Positions 6,629-12,436 of a DNA stretch of 12,436 nucleotides are shown here, piece by piece (positions within the stretch are counted from its first letter, which is position 1; every line of letters starts with the position of its first letter). Made by a program: the position numbers and the translations under genes. The notes under the pieces were generated by a model that worked only from the letters and a program-made list of their open reading frames with translations, was not told where the DNA came from and did no database searches. Source of the DNA: Deltaproteobacteria bacterium (GTDB lineage: Bacteria > Desulfobacterota > Desulfobacteria > Desulfobacterales > JAUVGT01); NCBI GenBank assembly GCA_030593645.1, contig JAUVGT010000104.1, positions 1-12,436 on the forward strand, written 5' to 3'.

Positions 6629-8575
6629 TCATCCTTCAGCCCTGCGCTGCTCCAGGCGTGCTTTGAGTTTTGGGAACTTGTTCATATCTGTGTGGGGCAA
6701 AAAGAGTGAAGCCATATAATAATCCATATAAGACGGGGTTTCTGACAGCTCAAAATTGGTCATTTTCCGGGTGACTTCCACCACATCCGATCGGATCCGG
6801 TTTGTAAGCGCGCTCATCTTCGCGCCCATCAGGGAACTGTTTCCGATAAACGTAATTTTATCCGTATCCATCTCCGGAAGTAATCCGATGGTCATTGCCT
6901 TTTTTAAATCCACATAACTCCCGAACCCTCCGGCAAGGATAATCCGCTCAACCATCTGAATATCCATCCCTACCTCCTCAAGAAGTGTCTGGCAGCCGCT
7001 GTATATGGCACCTTTAGCCCTGATCAGATTCTCAATGTCAATTTCGTTCAGTACGATATCCCTGTCTATACCGTTATCTTCTTCCCAGGCAACAACATAT
7101 TCCCAGATACCGTTTGTTTCACGAATACGCTTCGTATCAAGGTCACGATTAAATTTTCCCTGGTTGTCAATAATACCCAGCTCAAACATGGTGGCCACCA
7201 TAATAATCAAACCGGAACCGCATATTCCCTTTGCCCTGGTATTACCGATTGTAATATTCATCGGTTCAAATGTCCGTGGATTAATGGAAAAATCTTCAAC
7301 TGCTCCTTTGGACGCGCGCATTCCAAACTGAATCCCGCCGCCTTCAAATGCGGGACCCGCCGAACAAGCCGCGCAGGCCAGCCAGTCTTTGTTACCGATT
7401 ACAATCTCGGCGTTTGTACCAATATCCATAAAGAGAGTGAGTTCTTCATTCCGGTACATTCCTGTTCCCATTACACCGGCCACGATGTCCCCCCCCACAT
7501 AACTGGAAATCTGGGGATAAACAAGCACCTCCACCCGTTTTCCCAAATCGAGACCCAGGCCGACTGCCCTGATCGGCGGGTAGATCGTTGCGGCGGGAAC
7601 ATAGGGCGAGCGACGGATATATTTCGGATTTACCTTCAAAAACAGCTGCGTCATGGTCGTATTTCCTGCAACGGTCAGAGATGAAACCTGCTCTTTTTTA
7701 ACCCCGGCCTGTTTAATAATCTTCCGGATGACCCGGTTTATTGTATCCACCACCACTTTGTGCAATTTTTCCAGACCGCCTGGTTTTTCAGCGTACACGA
7801 TCCGTGTAATAACATCCTCACCATAGCTGATCTGACCGTTAAATTCGACTGTTTCACCCCGGACATCTCCGGTAATCAGGTCGATCAACTGCCCGTATAT
7901 CGTAGTCGTCCCGATATCGATTGCAATTGCGTAATTCTGATTGGTGGTATCTCCCGGTTCAATCTGAATAATGTAAGATTTCCTGTCTTTTTGAACAGGG
8001 CGGATGATGGTTACAGTGACTTTAAAATTTTCCTTTCTTATGATATCCGGAAGCTTCCGTATAACCGGCAGGCTCACAACCAATCGATGCTCATCATGAT
8101 TGAGCGCGAGAAAATTGACGAGTCTGGCTGTGTCCGGCAGGTTATTCTGGGCACTCGGTTCGGGGAGTTCCAGGTATTTTTTTTCCACGGGCGGCATAAA
8201 AAGCCCCTGCTCCTTTAAATCTTCAAAATCCGGCTGGATAATCCGGGCTGTCTGTCTGGAAAAACGCTGCATGTTCAAAACACTGGCATCGACCTTGGAT
8301 TCCACGGGTATCCGAACGGTTACATCCCCTCGAACGACCGCTTTACAGGCCAGGCGATATCCTTTTTCCAGATCCTCACGGGTTAATTTTTCAGTGATTT
8401 CTTCTTCAACATTTCCATCTTCAATAATAACCCGGCACTTCCCGCATACGCCCTCACCGCCGCATGAGGCATTAATATGTATTCCGGATTCCATGGCTGC
8501 CCGGATGATGGTTTCACCGTCATTTACCTTTATTTCCTGTTTATATGGAAGGAATCGAACAGTGTGAGTCGTCAT
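6629..8575 (-). CDS. Corrinoid-protein reductive activator (RACo-like; [2Fe-2S] ferredoxin + ASKHA domain)
   Basis: A 648-residue protein. Residues 1-92 form a plant-type [2Fe-2S] ferredoxin domain with ligands C38, C44, C47 and C77 (C-x5-C-x2-C...C). A linker/middle region (about 93-210) leads into an ASKHA ATPase domain of the DUF4445/COG3894 type: phosphate-binding DIGTTT (220-225), DIGTNAE (384-390), CSAGPAFEGGG (404-414), GICGSGL (450-456) and AGGFG (548-552). The family couples ATP hydrolysis to reduction of inactive Co(II) corrinoid proteins to Co(I), in acetyl-CoA pathway or methyltransferase systems. No methyltransferase or corrinoid protein is in the window. The start is placed at 8575 because GGGGAG lies four bases upstream. 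The frame stays open to a TTG at 8689, but those extra 38 codons come partly from MITE copy 3 and have no ribosome binding site. It is the only minus-strand gene, lying between MITE copies 2 and 3. Confidence 0.93.
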   Translation of the reverse strand: MTTHTVRFLPYKQEIKVNDGETIIRAAMESGIHINASCGGEGVCGKCRVIIEDGNVEEEITEKLTREDLEKGYRLACKAVVRGDVTVRIPVESKVDASVLNMQRFSRQTARIIQPDFEDLKEQGLFMPPVEKKYLELPEPSAQNNLPDTARLVNFLALNHDEHRLVVSLPVIRKLPDIIRKENFKVTVTIIRPVQKDRKSYIIQIEPGDTTNQNYAIAIDIGTTTIYGQLIDLITGDVRGETVEFNGQISYGEDVITRIVYAEKPGGLEKLHKVVVDTINRVIRKIIKQAGVKKEQVSSLTVAGNTTMTQLFLKVNPKYIRRSPYVPAATIYPPIRAVGLGLDLGKRVEVLVYPQISSYVGGDIVAGVMGTGMYRNEELTLFMDIGTNAEIVIGNKDWLACAACSAGPAFEGGGIQFGMRASKGAVEDFSINPRTFEPMNITIGNTRAKGICGSGLIIMVATMFELGIIDNQGKFNRDLDTKRIRETNGIWEYVVAWEEDNGIDRDIVLNEIDIENLIRAKGAIYSGCQTLLEEVGMDIQMVERIILAGGFGSYVDLKKAMTIGLLPEMDTDKITFIGNSSLMGAKMSALTNRIRSDVVEVTRKMTNFELSETPSYMDYYMASLFLPHTDMNKFPKLKARLEQRRAEG

Positions 8576-8626
8576 AGCGCTCCCCTTTTTTGAAACTGGT
8601 TTTAGTTGCACTAATTCATTAAAATT

Positions 8627-8815
8627 GATGGTTTCGTAAAAAGTCCGAATTAGACGGTTTCGTAAAGAGTTCAAATTCAAGGCGTGCAAATTTTGTAATG
8701 ATGAAGCGTACTTATCGGACCTGCCCTGTTAAATCTGTATTTTTTATTTAACCGGGGCGTTGAATCATTGCAAAATGCAGCATAACGCAGAAGTTGGACT
8801 TTTTACGAAACCGTC
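8627..8815. mobile_element. MITE-like inverted-repeat element, copy 3 (long form)
   Basis: About 189 bp, same ends and doubled left unit as the other copies, flanked by a perfect 6-bp duplication AAAATT (8621-8626 and 8816-8821). The centre has the 11-bp stem (CCCTGTTAAAT at 8724-8734, ATTTAACCGGG at 8746-8756, one mismatch, 11-base loop). Its left end lies 52 bases upstream of the start codon of the minus-strand RACo-like gene, so that gene's promoter must be in or beyond the element. Its outward minus-strand frame (beginning HALNLN, with FYETI near the end) is also open in copy 1. Confidence 0.88.
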
Positions 8816-8884
8816 AAAATTAACCATCGGAATGTGTGATACAAAACATATTTCAAATCATTTTTCCCAATATTTACAAATCCC

Positions 8885-8913
8885 TTGACCCCAAACAGCC
8901 TTTTTGTTAGATT
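8885..8913 (+). promoter_or_regulatory. Putative promoter of the VWA-OmpA gene
   Basis: TTGACC (8885-8890), a 17-base spacer, and TAGATT (8908-8913). The same arrangement, with nearly the same spacer (CCAAA...CCTTTTTGT), occurs at 11665-11693 before the paralogous gene, which supports its being functional. The start codon at 9217 is about 300 bases downstream, giving a long leader. Confidence 0.55.
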
Positions 8914-9216
8914 TTAATACAAGACAGATCCAGCTCAACCCCGTCAGCGGGATCATTGATGGGCGGTTGTGATTTGACTGCCTGTGTAAAAAATTATAGG
9001 CATTGTTTTCATCACCGGAGCCGCCCTCTTTAAACTTCCCGCCATCGGATTTTTATAGTTTATCAGGCCAAAAAGCAAGAGCGAGTGTATCTTTAATATC
9101 ATTAGTATTGTGAAACCTGAAAATATTAAAACGTATCTGTAAATCTTGTTTTTTGAATGAATTCGTACATTCGAACCAGATCTGATTCTTCAACAACCGA
9201 AAAAAAGAGGAAAAAA
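8914..9216 (+). other. Long 5' leader region of the VWA-OmpA gene, no gene recognised
   Basis: About 300 bases between the putative promoter and the start codon. I see no open frame with a ribosome binding site and no riboswitch signature I recognise. There is only a small CCCG/CGGG hairpin near 8940-8951. The region may hold an untranslated regulatory leader or simply be spacer. Confidence 0.35.
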
Positions 9217-11280
9217 ATGAAAAAATTTATTGGAATTTTAACATCTGTACTCATGATTTCGTTTTTTCAACTGAGTTTTGCCGATGAGAGCGGTGAACTT
9301 AAAATTACTACAAAACGCCCGGTAAACAAGTTGTCCCATTTTTCTCTCGAGGAAAATAAGGTCATTGTTTCCGCGTATGATGAAAACGGAAAACCGATTC
9401 GCGGCCTCACGAAAGATGATTTTACAATAGTCAGCGGATCAAGAAAAACTGAAATTGTTTCCGTTGAGACCATGGAAAGCAGCAAGGAGGTTCCATTAAA
9501 TATTATTCTCGTGGTTGACAATTCTCTTTCCATGAGTAAGAGAAAAGCGATTAAACCGCTGCTGGCGGCATTAACTGAATTTTATAAAATCATGCGGCCA
9601 AAAGATTATGTTGACGCGGTTACGTTTGATGAAACAGGAATATCACCCGGAATACCTTTCACCAAGAAAAACCTCAGGGTAAAAAAAGCCTTCTCCAATA
9701 ACCCCAAAGAACTTAAAACGTTTTTTAAAAACAGTTTCAAAAAACGATTATCCAATCAGACGTATTTATATGACTCAGTGTTTACCGGTTTAAGTATTGC
9801 GAAAGATTTGCCCCAACTTGAAAATAAAATTATTGTCATATTTACCGATGGTGAAGACAATGCCAGTAAATACAATCAACAAGAAATCGTAGACACTGTA
9901 AAACAGGTAAACAATATTCAGATCTACACCATTGACTATATGCCGGGTACCCAAAAGGATCCATTTTTCAGCAATTTATCAGAACAAACCGGCGGGCAGA
10001 TCTGGAAAGCCGGTTCCGCGGAAGAAATACTGCCGATATTTCAATCATTTTCAAATATCCTCCTCTATAGATATCTTGTAAAATACCGATTTTTAAAAGC
10101 CCCGGAAGGATCTATTGAAATGAAACCCGATACTGTGACCATCGAAGAAGTTACAGTTATAGACAGTTCACCTCTTCTTAATTATGTATATTTTGATTAT
10201 GGAAAAAGCATAATCTCGGCAAAATATAAAAAATTCTCCAGCCAGCAGGATACAGAATCTTTTTCTGAAAAAGATCTACGGGGGACCACCGATAAATATT
10301 ACAACACATTAAATATAATCGGAAAAAGATTAAAGGAAAATCCGGACGCAAAAATTACCATAACCGGATGTAATTCCAACCGGGGAAAAGAACGTAAAAA
10401 TCTGACACTTTCCCAGGAAAGAGCGTCTGCCGTTCAATCATACATCAAATACATCTGGGGAATCGATCCTTCCAGAATGATACTCGAAAATAGGAATCTC
10501 CCCGCGGTTCCATCATCCGGTAGAATAAAGCAGGGCCGAATCGAAAATCAGCGGGCGGAAATTTCTTCCGATACACCAGGGATTCTTACGACCGTTAACA
10601 GTACGTATACATCAGAATCATGCAAAACAGATGCGTTAATCATTACCCCGACAGTAAAATCTGATTATGGAATTAAAAGTTGGAGCATCAGCGTTAAAGG
10701 TGATAATAGCCTGTTGAAAACATTTGAAGGAAAGGGAAAGCTGAAGAGTAATTATAAATATTCCATAGAAAAAGCGGACCTGAAAAAGCTCGCAACTTTC
10801 AGCACTATTAATTCCGAATTGAAAATTGTCGATAAAAATGGCAATACTTTCTCACCGGATCCCGCATCAACCCGCGTTATAAATCTAAAACGGGAAGAAA
10901 TTCTTGCTTCAAAAAGTGGATACAGTATTATTGAAAGATACGCGTTGATACTGTTTGATTTTAATAGTGATGAAGTTAAGGGAAACAATCAGGTTATTGT
11001 GGATCGAATTATTAAAAGAGTGAATAAATTCCCATCAGCGGAAGTAAACATTACCGGTCATACGGATTCAATTGGATCGAAAAAATATAATCTGGCATTA
11101 TCCCAGAGAAGAGCAAAATCGGTATATGACAGGATCGTTTCAAATGGTGCATTAAATGCAGATCGTATTCAATACAAAGGTGAAGGGCTTGCGAACCCAT
11201 TGTATAATAACGGGACTCCGGAAGGCCGAGCGTTAAATAGAACCGTTACCATATCTATTGAATATAAAGTTACACAGTAG
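9217..11280 (+). CDS. Exported VWA-domain protein with two OmpA-like domains
   Basis: A 687-residue protein. The signal peptide is about residues 1-22 (SFA cleavage). The VWA domain (about 92-285) has a full MIDAS: D101-x-S103-x-S105, T182 (NQTYLYDS) and D211 (FTDGEDN), so it should bind a divalent cation and a protein ligand. A middle OmpA-like domain (about 322-450) starts VYFDYGKS but has TGCNSNRG where the family has TGHTDxxG, and so lacks the conserved Asp. A beta-rich linker (about 465-560) leads to a canonical OmpA_C domain (about 576-682): ILFDFNSDEV, TGHTDSIGSKKYNLALSQRRAKSV, GEGLANP and NRTVTISI. The protein is probably periplasmic and anchored to peptidoglycan. The start has AGAGG (9206-9210) six bases upstream; an in-frame ATG 20 codons earlier would put a charged segment before the signal peptide. 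A paralog follows at 11867. Confidence 0.9.
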   Translation: MKKFIGILTSVLMISFFQLSFADESGELKITTKRPVNKLSHFSLEENKVIVSAYDENGKPIRGLTKDDFTIVSGSRKTEIVSVETMESSKEVPLNIILVVDNSLSMSKRKAIKPLLAALTEFYKIMRPKDYVDAVTFDETGISPGIPFTKKNLRVKKAFSNNPKELKTFFKNSFKKRLSNQTYLYDSVFTGLSIAKDLPQLENKIIVIFTDGEDNASKYNQQEIVDTVKQVNNIQIYTIDYMPGTQKDPFFSNLSEQTGGQIWKAGSAEEILPIFQSFSNILLYRYLVKYRFLKAPEGSIEMKPDTVTIEEVTVIDSSPLLNYVYFDYGKSIISAKYKKFSSQQDTESFSEKDLRGTTDKYYNTLNIIGKRLKENPDAKITITGCNSNRGKERKNLTLSQERASAVQSYIKYIWGIDPSRMILENRNLPAVPSSGRIKQGRIENQRAEISSDTPGILTTVNSTYTSESCKTDALIITPTVKSDYGIKSWSISVKGDNSLLKTFEGKGKLKSNYKYSIEKADLKKLATFSTINSELKIVDKNGNTFSPDPASTRVINLKREEILASKSGYSIIERYALILFDFNSDEVKGNNQVIVDRIIKRVNKFPSAEVNITGHTDSIGSKKYNLALSQRRAKSVYDRIVSNGALNADRIQYKGEGLANPLYNNGTPEGRALNRTVTISIEYKVTQ

Positions 11281-11301
11281 TAAAACAACATACACACTCA
11301 C

Positions 11302-11338
11302 AGACCGGGGATCGATAGAATTTTTCGCTTCCCGGTCT
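11302..11338 (+). terminator. Possible terminator hairpin after the VWA-OmpA gene
   Basis: AGACCGGG (11302-11309) and CCCGGTCT (11331-11338) form a perfect 8-bp stem with a 21-base loop, 21 bases after the stop codon. No T-tract follows, because the foldback element begins immediately, so function as an intrinsic terminator is uncertain. The insertion may have displaced the original tail. Confidence 0.4.
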
Positions 11339-11339
11339 A

Positions 11340-11499
11340 AGGGCTCGCGCAAAAATAACTTCACATTTTAAGAGTCGAATCATCTCATTCGGCTACGTTG
11401 CAAAAGCTCGAAATATGCTTGATATTTCTGCGCTTTTGCGCCTTGCCGACTGAGCGCCTCGACCCTTAAAATTTGTGAATTTATTTTAGCGCGAACCCT
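11340..11499. repeat. 160-bp foldback element, unrelated in its ends to the MITE family
   Basis: The left arm from 11340 (AGGGCTCGCGCAAAAATAAC) and the reverse complement of the right arm ending at 11499 (AGGGTTCGCGCTAAAATAAA) match, with small gaps, over nearly the whole 80-base half. Shared blocks include TTCAC, ATTTTAAG, GTCGA, TCGGC, GCAAAAGC and GAAATAT. It could form one long imperfect hairpin. A TA lies next to both ends, which might be a dinucleotide target duplication, but the boundary is ambiguous. It encodes nothing. It separates the two VWA genes. Confidence 0.75.
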
Positions 11500-11664
11500 A
11501 TGGGCAGAGTGTATCGAATTGATTTTTTAAATGTTATGTTTAGAATATCGTCTATTATTTTATAATGTATGGGTACTAAATCATACACCCAGGCCCTTAT
11601 TTACTACCCAGGCCCCTTGCCCAAGCGTTTTCCCCCATATCATTAATCATTTTTTATAATTCAC
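11500..11664. other. Intergenic sequence, no gene recognised
   Basis: AT-rich spacer between the foldback element and the second VWA promoter. The only pattern seen is a 10-base direct repeat ACCCAGGCCC at 11587-11596 and 11606-11615. It has no coding potential I can support. Confidence 0.4.
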
Positions 11665-11693
11665 TTGACCCCAAAAACCCTTTTTGTTAGGTT
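11665..11693 (+). promoter_or_regulatory. Putative promoter of the second VWA gene
   Basis: TTGACC (11665-11670), a 17-base spacer and TAGGTT (11688-11693). It is a near copy of the element at 8885-8913, with the same CTTTTTGTTAG core, implying that the regulatory region was duplicated together with the gene. The leader to the ATG at 11867 is about 170 bases and holds no ORF I can support. Confidence 0.5.
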
Positions 11694-11866
11694 TATTCCA
11701 AAAAATGGAATAGAATTTTATTCATCTTTAATTAATGATAGTTATGTAAGGAAAGGATAAAATCCATCGAACAATCACACCTTCATTCGGCTGATCCTCA
11801 ACGTTAAGCGGCGCCTTTCAAATACATCTATCTTTAATTTAACATTATTTCAAACGAGGGAAAAAA

Positions 11867-12436
11867 ATGAAAAAGATTATCAGTATTATAACACTAAGTT
11901 TCATATTCTCACTTTCCCAATCCATTTGGGCAGAAGAGAAAAAACAGATTAATGTGAATAAAAAGCACAATGTAAACACACTCACTTACATCGATCTGGA
12001 AGAAAATAAAATACTTGTTTCAGCTCTTGATAGAGATGGAAAACCGATACGAAATCTTACAAAAAATGACTTTACGATCACGGATGGCGTAAAGAAAACA
12101 AAAATTATTTCTGTAGAAACAATGGAAAGCAACAAGGAAATTCCATTGAATGTTGTTCTTGTGATCGACAATTCCCTTTCCATGAAAACAAGAAAAGCCA
12201 CATCTGCCATGCTGAAAGCACTTGATGCTTTTATTGCTATTGTCAGGCCGATAGATTATATCGTCGCGGTGACTTTTGATGAAACGAAAAAAACAAAGTT
12301 GACCAAAAAAAACCTCAGGACTAAAACATTCCCATCCAGCGATCCGGATCAGCTCAGGGAGTTTTTTAAAGACAGCTTCAGCAAACGAATATCTCACCAA
12401 ACCTATCTGTATGATTCAATCAAATCAGGACTGGAT
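11867..12436 (+). CDS. Exported VWA-domain protein, paralog of the upstream gene (3' end outside window)
   Basis: An open frame of 190 codons that runs off the window without a stop. A signal peptide (MKKIISIITL to about residue 22, IWA cleavage) is followed by the same layout as the 9217 gene: LEENKILVSALD, DGKPIRNLTKNDFTI, SVETMESNKEIPLN, then MIDAS residues D101, S103 and S105 (DNSLSM) and T179 (HQTYLYDS), at almost identical numbering. The expected MIDAS Asp and any OmpA domains lie beyond the window. The start is supported by GAGGG (11856-11860) six bases upstream. The match in domain order, spacing and promoter indicates a tandem duplication. Whether it also ends in OmpA domains cannot be judged from this sequence. 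Confidence 0.88.
   Translation, partial: MKKIISIITLSFIFSLSQSIWAEEKKQINVNKKHNVNTLTYIDLEENKILVSALDRDGKPIRNLTKNDFTITDGVKKTKIISVETMESNKEIPLNVVLVIDNSLSMKTRKATSAMLKALDAFIAIVRPIDYIVAVTFDETKKTKLTKKNLRTKTFPSSDPDQLREFFKDSFSKRISHQTYLYDSIKSGLD

Noticed and set aside
6411..6632. Minus-strand 73-codon frame whose ATG overlaps the stop of the RACo-like gene (ATGA)
   Set aside because: The overlap suggests coupling, but the frame runs through the arm and hairpin of an inverted repeat, its protein looks like translated repeat sequence, and no domain is recognisable.
7760..8567. Plus-strand open frames of about 150 codons opposite the RACo-like gene
   Set aside because: The minus-strand frame has ferredoxin and ASKHA motifs throughout; the antisense frames have no ribosome binding site or family resemblance.
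8831..8846. CRP-type site upstream of the VWA-OmpA gene (TGTGA near 8834)
   Set aside because: Only one half-site is present; the bases six positions on (ACATA) do not match TCACA.

Overview
The window looks like a chromosomal segment from a Gram-negative, probably anaerobic bacterium with an outer membrane. Signal peptides, lipoboxes and OmpA-type peptidoglycan-binding domains support the outer membrane. A corrinoid-protein reductive activator with a [2Fe-2S] domain and many short inverted-repeat elements would suit a sulfate-reducing Desulfobacterota (Desulfobacterales-like) lineage. That placement is inference; there is no rRNA or marker gene to confirm it.

Layout. Positions 1-493 hold no gene, only the first of three copies of a short inverted-repeat element (MITE-like, 229-416). 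A Crp/Fnr-family regulator follows (494-1183). The gap after it carries a perfect TGTGA-N6-TCACA site and a plausible promoter, placed to control a cell-envelope cluster on the + strand: an exported HtrA-like trypsin-fold protease without a PDZ domain (1397-2509), an LPP20-type lipoprotein (2521-3114), a strong terminator (3136-3175), a secreted LPP20 + CsgG/TolB-like protein (3367-4863) and a FlgO/CsgG-like lipoprotein with a C-terminal LPP20-like domain (4879-6033, TTG start). A second strong terminator closes the cluster. The three LPP20/CsgG proteins resemble, in domain content, the FlgP/FlgT/FlgO outer-membrane set of Vibrio, but no flagellar gene is present here.

From 6100 to 8820 the region is rich in repeats. 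An extragenic palindrome and a large inverted repeat (6201-6611), interrupted by MITE copy 2 (6245-6395), precede a single minus-strand gene (6629-8575). It encodes a ferredoxin-domain ASKHA protein of the RACo type, which reactivates corrinoid proteins. MITE copy 3 (8627-8815) lies directly upstream of it, so this gene sits between two MITE copies and runs against all its neighbours.

The last third holds a tandem pair of paralogous exported von Willebrand factor A proteins. The first (9217-11280) is complete, with a MIDAS VWA domain and two OmpA-like domains, the first of which is degenerate. The second (11867 to the window end) is cut off inside its VWA domain. Both have the same promoter layout (TTGACC, 17-base spacer, TAGRTT), and a different foldback element (11340-11499) lies between them.

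No rRNA, tRNA, CRISPR array or transposase gene was seen. The most notable items are the MITE family with target-site duplications and a nested hairpin, the Crp site beside a Crp-type gene, the rearranged LPP20/CsgG domain set with its PDZ-less protease, and the duplicated VWA-OmpA genes with duplicated promoters.
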